Source: Allomyces macrogynus ATCC 38327
Taxonomy: Eukaryota > Blastocladiomycota > Blastocladiomycetes > Blastocladiales > Blastocladiaceae
DNA length: 13,816 bases
NCBI GenBank assembly: GCA_000151295.1
Contig: GG745334.1
Span: 1,168,597-1,182,412, forward strand
Reading direction: 5' to 3'
This document shows positions 1-8,851 of this stretch, in pieces. The notes beneath the pieces were generated by a model. That model was not told the origin of the DNA. It did no database searches and saw only the letters and a list, made by a program, of their open reading frames with translations. Each line of letters opens with the position of its first letter. Position 1 is the stretch's first letter. The translations under genes were made by a program, and so were the position numbers.

Positions 1-130
1 TTTTTTGGGGGGTCCCGGTCCCGGGATTTCCTTTGGGCCAACCCTGGTTTGGTTTTTGGGAAATCAAGCCCCCCGTTTTTCCCCCCAAAACCTTTACGGG
101 GGTGGGCCCTTTTGCCCAAAACCTGGGTCC
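1..130. other. Low-quality contig end with homopolymer-stretched bases
   Basis: The first roughly 130 bases consist almost entirely of short runs of the same base (TTTTTT, GGGGGG, CCCCCC, TTTTT). This texture is typical of the miscalled tail of a Sanger read and is unlike the rest of the window. On the minus strand the CFAP57 frame stays open through it, but the peptide becomes G/K/P-rich and only vaguely resembles the coiled coil expected there. I therefore infer corrupted coding sequence rather than a real feature. The corruption appears to fade in at about 145 down to 125. Confidence 0.7.
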
Positions 131-3100
131 TTTGGCCCCCGGCCTTGCGCAGCCCGGCAATCGTGCGTTCCAGGTACTGTCTCTGCCGAATCGCCTCGGA
201 CTGCGCCTCGGACTCGCCGACCACGACGTTAAACTCGTCGCCAGCACCGTCTCTTGCGCCGCTGCTGGCGGCGGCGGCGGCGCCCGCGGTCGCCTCGAGC
301 GCCGGGACCTCGGTGTTCTCGGGCGGGCCAAGATTGCAGTAGTGCTGGTAGAGCGCCTTGACACGGCCCTTGAGCGGCTTCGGGTCCTGGATGTGCTGCA
401 CGCACTCGTTGAGGTCGGCCTTGAACTTTTTCACAATCAGGTTGAAGTACTTGACCTTGGACTTTTCAATCTGCACTTGCTTCTCGGCCGCGCGCAGCTG
501 CAGCTTGAGATCGCCAATGAGCAGATCGAGGCTCGTGTTCGACTTGTTGTAGGTCGAGAGCTCCTCGTCCATTTTCTACCGGCGCGACGCATCAGCCGGG
601 AGCGAGCAATAGGATCGGCAATCGCGGTGGAGAAGCGACGCGTGAAACGACGGACCTTAATTTGCTCGCTCATGTTCATAATGTCCTGCTCGCGCGGCTC
701 AATCTGCTTCTTGAGCTCCTTGATCTTGTAGTCGAGCACAAACTTAAACTTTTCAAGCTCCTGGTTCTTCTTTTTCAAGTCGTAGATGCGTTTCTCCTTG
801 TCCTGGATCGTCTCGTCGCGCTCTTGGATCTACACGGTGCCCGAGTACGTCAGCGTCACTGTCGGCCGAACCGGATCAGGCCGAGATGGTGACGAGCGGG
901 CGGGGCACACACACCTCCTTCTGAGCCCAGCGATATCCTTTTCGAGCGACTTGATGATCGACTGCAGCTTCTTCTCCTCTTGGAACATGCGCTGGATCTC
1001 GCCCTTGTGCGCCTCGATCTCGCTGTTGAGCGTGTTGAACTTCTTCTTCATGATCCCGTTCTCGCCCTTGAGCCGCAGCCCGACCTCGCGCTCCTCGCGC
1101 AGCCGCCTCTCGTACTTGTGCTTGATGAGCAAAATCTCCTGGTCGGCGTCCTCTTCGGTCTCGCGGTTCGTCTCGTCAAACTCCTTGATCTGCTGGCGCA
1201 TTTCCTCTTGGAGCTAGGATACCGATTGGGTCGGTTGGAGCATGTCAGTCCAACGCCGCGTAGACCACAACGGCAAGTTGATCGCCTCTACAATGACGAG
1301 CCGATTCGGTCAGCACGCACCCGGTCAATGTCGGCCTGCTTGGCCTTGAGCATGGCCTCGTATTGGCCCGTAAACTCGTGCAGCGTCTTTTGCTTTTGCG
1401 ACTGCAGTTCCTCGAGCTGCTGCTGCCACTGCTGCTCAAGCTGCGCTGTCTTGTTTTGCAGCTCCTGGTACTTTTCGTACTCGGCCATGAGCTTGGTTGA
1501 GTGCGTCGTTTCGAGCTCCTCCATATCGCGCGCGTGCCGCTGCTGCTCTTCGGCCACCTCCTCCTCGTGCCGAATCTCTTCCTTTTCCTTGTCGGCCTTG
1601 AGCACGGCCGACGTGATCTTGAGCCCCTCGACCTCCTCCTGGTACTTTTCTGTCGTCTCCTTGATCTTCTCGTTGAAATTCATATCCTTGAGCCGCAACT
1701 GGTACTCGTTCTCCATTTTCAGTTCCTCAACGCGCGCGCGCAACTCGGCCATGGTCTGCGTCTTATCCTCCAAGTCCGACTTGGTCACGAGAATCTCGTC
1801 GGCATAAACTAAGTCCCGGTCGCGCCGCGGCACGCCCGACCGCTCCTTGTCGGAAATCTTCCAGACAAAGACGGATCCGTCCTCGGCCGCCGAGAACAGG
1901 TACTGGTCGTCGAACGACACGCGCAGTCGGGTCACGGGCGCCGCGTGCCCTTGGTGTTCCTGGAACTCGCCCGACTCGGAAACGATAAACGGGAACCGAA
2001 TCGACCGAATCGACCCGCTCGTTGTGGCCGTGAAGAGCATCCGGCCCGAGTGCGAGAGCACGATCTGCGTCAGGACCACGTTCGAGTGGATCTCGCGCAC
2101 GACTTGCGAGTCGCAGATTTCCTACGAATCGTGGAGGTCAGCACGCGGTCAAGCTAATGCGGGAGTGAGCTTCCACGGAAAGCGTCGCCGTACCTTGAGC
2201 GTCTTGTCGCTGCCCACGGCAAAGATCGACTTGCCCTCGGCCGACGTGGCCGCGCACGTATACGAGCAGCTCTTCAAGATATTTTCGCCATCGCGGCGCA
2301 TTTCGCGCACGTTCCACTCGTAAATCGCGCCCTCCATCCCGGCCGACACGAGCCTCGCGTCGTCGGGCGACCACGTCAAGCTGCGCACTTTCCCGTTATG
2401 CCCCTTGAGCGTGCCGACACACTCAAACGTCCAGGTATTGTAGACGAGAATGACGTTGCCGTGGACCGCGGCAAAGTACTGCCCGCCGTGCGAGAACCGG
2501 CACTCGCGGCACCCGCGAATCGCAAATTCGCGAAACGTGCGAATGTCGTCAATGAGCAGGTTCATGAGCCGCAGCTTGTCGGAGAAGCCGACGAGAATGT
2601 AGAGGCCCGACGGGTGGAACGCGATACTGTGTGCTTCCTCGGGGAAGAACTTGACGAGCTCCGACGTCGAGTCGAGGTAGTTCCATACGCGCACCGACCG
2701 GTCGCTTGAGCACGTCACGATCAGAGGTTTGCGCACGCACGTGTCCATGCCCGTGACGTGGCCGTAGTGGAACGGTTGGCCGAAGAGGTCAAACTTGATG
2801 TCCTCGGGCTCCATGAGGTGGCGACGATTCATCGTCAGTTGCGTGTGAATCGGTGCCCAGCATTTCCAACCCCACAAAGAGTCGTACCTTGATGTCGCTC
2901 GGCGACATCGGCAGCGCAAACATTTGCCCGTTGCGCAAGCTCACGAGCAGCATCTCCTCGTTGGGCGTGAGCGCCATTTGCTGCAGGTCCTTGGCATGGT
3001 CCTCGGGCAGCGAGTACTCGCGCGTCTTGCGGTAGCTCGCGTCGTCGGTCTTTTCGTAAATTGTGACGATGCCGGCTTGGCACCCGCACACAAACCCGCG

Positions 3101-4114
3101 CGAGTATGGCACCATGACGAGCACATCGCGGTGCAGGCCCGAGGGCCCGTGCGTGTTGATCACATCGACCTTGGGCTCGCCGCCCTCAAAGAGCGTCAGG
3201 TGGCCGTCGGGCGAGGACGCGAGAATGCGCGTTTCGGTGAGCCAGCAGTGGTGCAGGTAGTTCTATGGTGCGGTGTGGTCGTGAGTGGACAAGGGAATAG
3301 CAAGTAGCAGCAGCAGCGCAGACCCAGGACGGACCTTGGCCTCGACCTTCTGCCCGCCAAACTGGCGCATCGTGCCCTCGACGAACCGGTAGCACTTAAA
3401 GGTGCCATTGCCGACGACCGACACCTGCGACGAGTCCCACGGGTTAAAGAGCACGTGCGTCGCCGAGTTGGTCGGAATCGTGTTGGCGCGGACCGACGCC
3501 ATGACTTTGCCCTTTTCCCACAACCAATTGTGCAACGCCCAGTCGGGTCCACCCGTGAGCGACGCAATGTACTTGGAGTCGGACGAGAAACACAGGCTCA
3601 CGACTTCCTTGGCCGACTCGTTCGACACGCCCGGCGCGAGCATCGCCGAGGCATTGCTCGTGGGGAGCGTCGCGTGTGCACCGCCGCTGACGCCGTCAGA
3701 TCCGGCATGCGCACCTCCCACCGCCCACGACGGCGCAGCGCTCGCCGACGCGGATACCGGCGACGCGCTCGCATTCGCGATCCCGCCGTACCCGGTCGCC
3801 GGCGCGTTGAGTGGCGGAATCGCAAGCACTTTGCGCTTACGCAGCGTGAGCAGGTCGTAGACGACAATACACGCGGCCTCGCCGCGCTCGGCAATGGCAA
3901 TAAACCGCTTGTTGGGCGCGAGCGCCATGGCGGTGATGGCGTCGCATCCGTCCTGGACGGGGATGAATTTCTGCGACTTGGTCTCGGCATGGTAGATGAC
4001 GGTATTGGCGCCGCACGGGTAGACGGCGGTCGAGTCGTCGAGCCAGTGCACGTTGCCGCGCACATCGGCCTTGAGCCCGAAGGCGTGCCTGTGTGCGACG
4101 GCGGCGATCGACAT
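1..4114 (-). CDS. CFAP57: CFAP57 (WDR65/FAP57), cilia- and flagella-associated WD40 and coiled-coil protein, 3' end missing
   Basis: CFAP57 is an axonemal scaffold needed for inner dynein arm assembly, so this gene implies a motile flagellum. Inferred exons on the minus strand are 4114-3335, 3262-2888, 2808-2194, 2121-1321, 1213-911, 829-656 and 575 to the left edge, about 1,207 codons; animal orthologues have about 1,250. The introns are 72, 79, 72, 107, 81 and 80 nt, GT-AG, mostly with CTGAC branch points, and all fall in phase 0. The donor near 910 is the least certain; GTGTGC is the one that keeps frame. Residues 1 to about 690 form WD40 propellers, with motifs such as [11 protein letters not shown] (about 416-429), the conserved [17 protein letters not shown] block (about 470) and [15 protein letters not shown] (about 519). 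From about 695 the protein is a long coiled coil containing [19 protein letters not shown] and [19 protein letters not shown], hallmarks of the family. An Ala/Ser/Gly-rich insertion (about residues 105-165) interrupts the first propeller. The start was chosen because [15 protein letters not shown] matches the family N-terminus. Confidence 0.95.
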
Positions 4115-4622
4115 GGTGGTGACGGCGCTGGCGGGTGGAGAAGGAGAGGGTCACGGGTGGGGGTCCGGAGGGAAGGAAAAGCTTGACTTTGGGTCGAATT
4201 GCTTGCCCCGCTTGGCGGCCCGTAGTTGAGTTGCAGGCGATTTCACGCTGGTAGTTTTTGGCCCAAACGGAAAGTGCAGGCCGGGGATCGTCGGAAGGCA
4301 GGCCTTTCGACCCGCGATAAAAAACGATTGCTGCGAGTCCGGCCCAGCAGGGCCCGCACGGCGGAGGTGGATTTGATATGCTGCAGGAGCTAGTCGTCGG
4401 AGACGTCGAAGCAACATGATCCGATCGCCCGCTCGACGCGGTCCCGGTGATTCTGAGCTGTCGACCCTCCTTGCCCAACAGATCCTCCACGTCGTCGTCG
4501 AAATAGTCAACTCCTGCTCCGCAGCGCCATGCCGACGCAGTAGCCAAACACCCGCAGCGCGCACGGCGCAAGCAGCCTCAGGGCACAAACACAACCAAAC
4601 CACCATCGACCCGACACCGTAA
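4115..4622. promoter_or_regulatory. Upstream region of CFAP57, possibly a shared divergent promoter
   Basis: About 500 bp lie between the CFAP57 start and the open frame beginning at 4623. I see no TATA box, no clear RFX X-box and no RNA gene. A plus-strand frame (4377-4619, with an ATG at 4416) is open and lies in the same frame as the 4623-4955 reading frame, separated from it only by the TAA at 4620-4622. It could be an upstream exon or simply untranslated. If the plus-strand frame is a gene, this is a head-to-head promoter. Confidence 0.35.
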
Positions 4623-4955
4623 TCCGCTGCTCCGCAAGGGACCAACGCCGAGCCACCAGTCCACCGTGTCGCCGCGACCCTGATCGACCTGCCTCTCCCA
4701 CCGTGGATGGGGCCGCCGCGCGGATTCCGGCCCGCCGACGCTGCCCAGAGCGAGCCGGTGCCGCACTCACGACACTACGCGCGCGGCATTGGCCACGTCC
4801 CAAGCGTCTACGGCGGCCCGATTGCACTGCCGCTGTGGCACGGCGTCGAACCACCGCGTATAAGCCAAGCGGCCGCAGTGGGTGGAGGAAACAGTGGGGC
4901 AACGGCTGCACAGACGGCGGGTGTGAAGGCCGTGTCATCGCCGAGGAAAGAGTGA
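4623..4955 (+). CDS. Unassigned plus-strand open frame, possible small protein gene
   Basis: I do not recognise this protein. The frame is open for 110 codons, ending in TGA at 4953-4955; the first ATG is at 4707, giving 82 residues. Reasons to take it seriously: the stretch before and after the ATG reads like protein (IDLPLPPWMGPPRGFRPAD, then a His/Tyr/Pro-rich middle and an Ala/Gly/Ser-rich tail); third codon positions are strongly G/C over the first 60 or so codons, as in neighbouring genes; and an AATAAA lies about 195 nt beyond the stop on the same strand. Against it: no recognised domain, an uncertain start, and long chance frames are common in such GC-rich DNA. A 147-nt phase-0 intron (4491-4637) would join it to the open frame starting at 4416 and remove the intervening TAA, but its splice sites are weak. 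It would be divergent from CFAP57 and convergent with eIF2B delta. Confidence 0.3.
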   Translation, partial: SAAPQGTNAEPPVHRVAATLIDLPLPPWMGPPRGFRPADAAQSEPVPHSRHYARGIGHVPSVYGGPIALPLWHGVEPPRISQAAAVGGGNSGATAAQTAGVKAVSSPRKE

Positions 4956-5248
4956 AAAGTGATTTTGCGACCAAGTCTGCTCTTTGTTGTCATATTCCAT
5001 GTCGTTCATTGCTGTGCATGCACCTCGAGATCGAACGAGGCAGGGGGTCATGCTCTGCTGGCCTTCCCCTGCAGTCGGTTCGCCCAGATCAGGAGTATTC
5101 TCCAGTCGCTGCCGTCGCTGCCGTCGACGGGACGCAAAAACTTTCATTCAATAAACTAAAGCACAAAGCACAGGGGAACCGAGGGCCGACGACGAGACGA
5201 TCCCAAGGCTCGTTGACTGCAATCAAAAAAGAACCTGCCAGCTTCACT
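4956..5248. other. Tail-to-tail spacer, 3' flank of eIF2B delta and of the plus-strand frame
   Basis: About 290 bp between the stop of the 4623-4955 frame and the stop of eIF2B delta. A short direct repeat of GTCGCTGCC lies near 5105-5125. The only clear processing signal is the plus-strand AATAAA at 5150. I see no good canonical poly(A) signal on the minus strand for eIF2B delta. Confidence 0.4.
5150..5155 (+). terminator. AATAAA poly(A) signal candidate, plus strand
   Basis: A canonical AATAAA hexamer in a locally A/T-rich patch, downstream of the plus-strand open frame ending at 4955. There is no recognised plus-strand gene nearby, so it is indirect support for that frame being transcribed. 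A hexamer can also occur by chance. Confidence 0.35.
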
Positions 5249-6778
5249 TCACTGCTCGAGCAGTGGCTTGTACTCGCGAATCACGACCGGCACGCTCGTC
5301 GTCGGCATGAGCCCAACCTCGGTGATCACCACCGTGATAAACTCAGGCGGGGTCACGTCATAGAGCAGATTCAGCACCTTCAAATTGGGTGTTTCGCGCC
5401 AGGTACTCAGCGGCAGCTTTTCGGCACTCGTCCCACGCGACTGCGGGACCAGCTCGTCCGGATCGGCCAGCTCATTGAACACGACCGAATCGAGATGGAT
5501 GCTGAGCGAAAACTTGTACGTCTCGCACGCGGCAATCACCGGCAGGTTCAGGTGCGACGCGAGCAGCGCGACCTGCGCGGTGCCTGCGCGCGACATGAGC
5601 GCGCCGTTGCCGAGCAGACCGTGTGCGCCGAGAATCACCTTGGACGCTTCGCGGATCACGTAGCCCAGCGCGTTGACCAGCACGTAGGTCGTCGTGATCC
5701 CTGCATCAAGTAGAGCCTGTGCCATACGGCGGCCTTCGCGGCGCGGGCGCGCGTCAACGACGATCACGCGGAACCGGCGGCCGAGCGTGTGGGCCTTGAC
5801 GAGCAAATGGCGCACAGTGCTCGAGTGACCATAGGTCAGAATCACGTCGCCGTCCTTGATCTTGGCGACGCCGTGCTGCGCGAGCGACTCGATGGCCATG
5901 GTGATACGCTCGTGAATGTATTCGTCGATGCGGTCGAGCAGGTGCTGTTTGGCGTCCTTGTCGGAAATGTCGATGCCGAGTACGGAAATCTCGTGCTTGA
6001 GCTGCCGGATCGCGTTACCCATGCACGGCGCGAGCGGGCGAATGTCGGACAGGTACGAAATGTGCGCGCCGAGGAACTGCGTCAGGTGCCGCGAGAGGAC
6101 CGCGTCCGGTGGGGTCACATAGTCGCGAATCAAGTGCTTGAAGGCCTCAAGCATCGCGCGGCACCGCGCGTTCGCGCCAGCGATCGTAAAGTTGGCAAAC
6201 TGCAGGCCGAGCCGCACGACCGCCGGGTGCAGCGCCTCGCGCGTAGTTACCGGAACTTGGCCCGGGACGTGGCCGCGCTCCGACGCGGGTGGCGGCAGAT
6301 GCGAGAAGAGCGACAGCGTTTTGTGCACGGGCGCCTTGGCGACCGGCGCGGCAGTGGCTGCTGCAGTCAAGGCGATCGACGATGACGATGCGGCCATGCC
6401 ACCCGCCGGCGTTGCGGGGGTCGACGCGCCATCGGCGCCACGGGCACTACCGCCAGTAGACGGACGACCCGCCGCGTTGGATCCAGCGGCACCGGCGCCG
6501 TCGCCTTGGGCCTTGTTCTGCGCGGCAGCACCACCCTTTTTGGGCGGCGGCGTGCCCGAGGCCTTGGCGGCCTCCTTGGCCTTGCGCTGTGCCTCCTGGT
6601 AGGCGCGCCGCTCGGCCTTGGACATTTCCTTCATAGACTTGCGCATGGGGCGGCCATCTGGGCCGAGCTCGACGGCGGGTGCAACCGCGGGCGCGCCAGC
6701 AACAGCGGCAGCGGGCGCCGGGGTGGTTGCAGTGGCCGTGGCTGCAGCAGCTGGCTTCGAAGGGGCGGGAGTCGCCAT
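5249..6778 (-). CDS. EIF2B4: Translation initiation factor eIF2B subunit delta
   Basis: This is a regulatory subunit of the cytosolic eIF2B complex, the guanine nucleotide exchange factor that recharges eIF2 with GTP and senses phosphorylated eIF2 alpha (GCD2 in yeast). It is intronless with 509 residues, close to the family size. Residues 1 to about 160 are an Ala/Gly/Thr/Pro-rich low-complexity tail with one charged patch (KSMKEMSKAERRAYQEAQRK), typical of fungal delta subunits. The IF-2B Rossmann-like domain fills about residues 175-505. It contains IRDYVTPPDAVLSRHL, GDVILTYGHSSTVRHLL, VIVVDARPRREGRRMA, GAHGLLGNGALMSRAGTAQ, and the C-terminal signature DVTPPEFITVVITEVG followed by TSVPVVIREYKP. 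That signature separates delta from alpha and beta. The ATG at 6778 is the first in frame. The gene is head to head with ERH. Confidence 0.96.
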   Translation of the reverse strand: MATPAPSKPAAAATATATTPAPAAAVAGAPAVAPAVELGPDGRPMRKSMKEMSKAERRAYQEAQRKAKEAAKASGTPPPKKGGAAAQNKAQGDGAGAAGSNAAGRPSTGGSARGADGASTPATPAGGMAASSSSIALTAAATAAPVAKAPVHKTLSLFSHLPPPASERGHVPGQVPVTTREALHPAVVRLGLQFANFTIAGANARCRAMLEAFKHLIRDYVTPPDAVLSRHLTQFLGAHISYLSDIRPLAPCMGNAIRQLKHEISVLGIDISDKDAKQHLLDRIDEYIHERITMAIESLAQHGVAKIKDGDVILTYGHSSTVRHLLVKAHTLGRRFRVIVVDARPRREGRRMAQALLDAGITTTYVLVNALGYVIREASKVILGAHGLLGNGALMSRAGTAQVALLASHLNLPVIAACETYKFSLSIHLDSVVFNELADPDELVPQSRGTSAEKLPLSTWRETPNLKVLNLLYDVTPPEFITVVITEVGLMPTTSVPVVIREYKPLLEQ

Positions 6779-7408
6779 GATTGGTCGGAGATCACGGCGA
6801 GAGTCTGGAGCTGATCACTGTTCGCGCGCGTTGAGTCGCCGTCGGGTGCGGCTGCTGCCGGCGGATCGTGAGCGGGAGCGGCAGAAGAGGCCTTGAAGGC
6901 AGCTTTTAGTCGTCGTCAAGCTCGAGGGCAGACAGTCGTCGTGGTCGTGGTCGTGTCGGCCTTGAACGACAAGACGCAAGAAGGCGAGTCACCGTGCGGT
7001 AGACGGTCATGCCCGCCCGCGTGATGGCGCTCTAAACGTCTGCTGCCTGTCCGCTCCCGCTCGTCCCCGCACCGCGTCGCCAGCGACGCACTATCTCCTG
7101 GCTAGTTTGACAACAGTGGCCAGCAACTACCCGCAGACCGTTCTGCGACCCCCCTTGGCGAGACTGGAACTCCAGCTCCGCCCCAATTTCCACGAGTTCG
7201 CTGAAGCGCCGCACGCACCGGCCCTGCCCTGCCCCTGATCTGCCGCGACCAGCCTGTCGCCCGCCTTTTGGACACGACTGCCTGCCCGTGGCCCCTTGGA
7301 CCAGAGCGCCCTCTGATCATTGACCCCCCCGCCGTTGCTCGGCCGAATTTGCCGCGCGCTCCTTCTCTCGCGCCCTCGTATCAACTACCCCATCCTGTTG
7401 TCCGCACC
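6779..7408. promoter_or_regulatory. Head-to-head promoter region between eIF2B delta and ERH
   Basis: This 630-bp spacer separates two divergently transcribed housekeeping genes. I see no TATA box and no tRNA-like element. A short GTC/GTG-rich run (around 6930-6957) is simple-sequence DNA. The half next to ERH is rich in pyrimidine runs (CCCCCGCCG, CTTCTCTCGCGCCC at about 7325-7375), which probably belong to the ERH core promoter or 5' leader. Confidence 0.5.
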
Positions 7409-8322
7409 ATGGTCCGTTGCAAAATCGGGGGTTCAGTGCCCGAACTATTACTCGATACCACCGTCGTGCCAGACTGAAACGAACAGGCACTGACGCGACC
7501 TGTCTCGTTTCTAGTCCCACACCTTGCTTCTCATCCAGAAAACCCAAAAAGTGTCGTCGCGCACGTTCTACGACTACGATGACGAGGACAAGGCTGCAGA
7601 AGGTACGCTGCCGTGCAGATCACAACAGCCCAGGCTTCCGATCCGCGAAACTGACCGCGACATGCGCATCTAGGCATCATTCAAATGTTCGAAGACTATC
7701 TGAAGAACACCAACAAGACGTCGCAAATCACCTATGTTGAAGACGACGTCTACAACTACATTGATGCCTGGGCCGATTTGGTCGCGCTTGTGTTCGTATC
7801 CATCTCCGACCTCACCTGCGACCGATTCTGTGCTTCGACCCCACTTACCGCTCATATTCATCCACTAGACGGCAACCGTTCCCGAACGGCCAATTCGCGT
7901 ACGCGCCCAAAGACCCGGCGTGGCTCAAGCAGTGCATTCGGCACGTTTTGCTCAAAAAAGCTGGCCAACTCGTGCCGCCACCTGCCGCGGCATACGCTGC
8001 CCCGGGCGGCCACTCGCTCGCGTCGCGCATGCAGCCGCACGTGGCGCCCGCGCGCACCACCAAGCCGCCGGCGGGCAACTCCCACATTATCGCGGTGGCC
8101 AACCCGGCGGCGGTGCCAAAGGGCACGCCCAAGACGGAACTCATGACCAAGTCGTTTGCCGATCGGCACAAGGTGGATCTGGATCGGCTCGAGCGCGACC
8201 GCGACCGGCCGTATGGACCGTCCAGCGGGAACGGCAAGCAGCATCATCCGAATGCGGGCCCGGCGCATGTGGGTGCGGGAGGGCAGGGCGCGGGGAAGAA
8301 GCGCCGTGGCGGGAAGCGCTGA
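7409..8322 (+). CDS. ERH: Enhancer of rudimentary homolog (ERH) with long basic C-terminal extension
   Basis: ERH is a small, highly conserved nuclear homodimer; in fission yeast (Erh1) it works with Mmi1 in elimination of meiotic mRNAs, in animals with splicing and microRNA factors. Inferred exons are 7409-7411 (the ATG alone), 7515-7602, 7674-7791 and 7869-8322, giving 220 residues. The introns are 103, 71 and 77 nt; the first two have CTGAC branch points. The third donor must be GTTCGT at 7792 to keep frame, because the better-looking GTATCC at 7796 does not. The N-terminus reads MSHTLLLIQKTQ, matching the family start. It is followed by FYDYDDEDKAAEG, IIQMFEDYLKNTN, the core YNYIDAWADLVALV, and YAPKDPAWLKQCIRHVLLKKAG. 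The ERH fold spans about residues 1-103. The remaining 117 residues, Pro/Ala/Gly-rich and ending in KKRRGGKR (a likely nuclear localisation signal), are absent from typical ERH proteins of about 104 residues. Confidence 0.92.
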
Positions 8323-8851
8323 CGAAGGAAGGGTTGGTTGACTGAGGGGGTAGTGTTCATCTTTCGTTCGTGTCGCTATGCAATGACCATTTTGGTTTGA
8401 GCGTGTTCTTGGGCTGGCGTTGTCTCGAGCAGGGCGTGATCGTGGCCGCAAAGTCCATGAATGGCCATCGCCGCGCGACCCGTTGCAGGAGCGCTCCCGC
8501 CCGTTGATCTGCTGCTCCAAACAACGCATGACAACACACCATCTTTCTCCGCCCAATTTCGTCTCGAGAAGAGGGCCTGAACGTGAGCAGGTGTGCAGAT
8601 CGTCGACGGAAGCCGACCAGATCGTCGACGGAAGCCGACCACCATCCGCGCTTGCGTTTCTGGTGGCAAAAGCGTCGCCTCGCGCTCACGTGGCATGGAT
8701 CAACAGATATCGATTTCTTTTCGTGGGCCGCGGCCTCCCCAAGCGACCCGCGCCAACAGAGACCGCCACGGCTGCCGCGCCGTCAATTACGGACACAAAT
8801 ATCGGCCAACAGCTTAGCGGATCGCTTCCAGCTGTCCGCAACCTCTCCGCC
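8323..8851. other. Spacer between ERH and the CCDC112-like gene
   Basis: About 530 bp with no gene I can support. It should hold the 3' end of ERH and the promoter of the next gene. There is no AATAAA and no TATA box. The one structured element is an exact 22-bp tandem duplication at 8596-8639. Open frames crossing it on both strands have no recognisable protein character. Confidence 0.5.
8596..8639. repeat. Exact 22-bp tandem duplication
   Basis: The 22-bp unit beginning CAGATCGTCGACGG and ending AAGCCGAC occurs twice, end to end (8596-8617 and 8618-8639), with no mismatch. It contains the palindrome GTCGAC. It lies in the presumed promoter region of the following gene and may be a recent slippage duplication or a duplicated protein-binding site. 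Confidence 0.85.

Noticed and set aside
33..731. Plus-strand 232-codon frame at the left end
   Set aside because: It is antisense to CFAP57 exons 6 and 7, crosses the corrupted end and has no protein character of its own; the minus strand carries clear family motifs.
3455..4186. Plus-strand 243-codon Arg/His-rich frame
   Set aside because: It is the antisense shadow of CFAP57 exon 1, produced by GC-rich third codon positions.
4507..4974. Minus-strand 155-codon frame
   Set aside because: It is Arg/Ala-rich shadow-like sequence with no domain, opposite the more protein-like plus-strand frame.
4703..5713. Plus-strand 336-codon frame
   Set aside because: Its second half is antisense to the conserved IF-2B domain of eIF2B delta, and its composition is Arg-rich and unstructured. 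The overlapping frame at 4623-4955 is the better coding candidate.
6930..6957. GTC/GTG-rich short repeat in the eIF2B delta/ERH spacer
   Set aside because: Too short and irregular to be more than simple-sequence DNA.
7685..8146. Plus-strand 153-codon frame reading through the third ERH intron
   Set aside because: It begins in the correct ERH frame but passes through intron 3 and enters exon 4 out of frame; splicing at 7792/7868 restores the conserved WLKQCIRHVLLKKAG.
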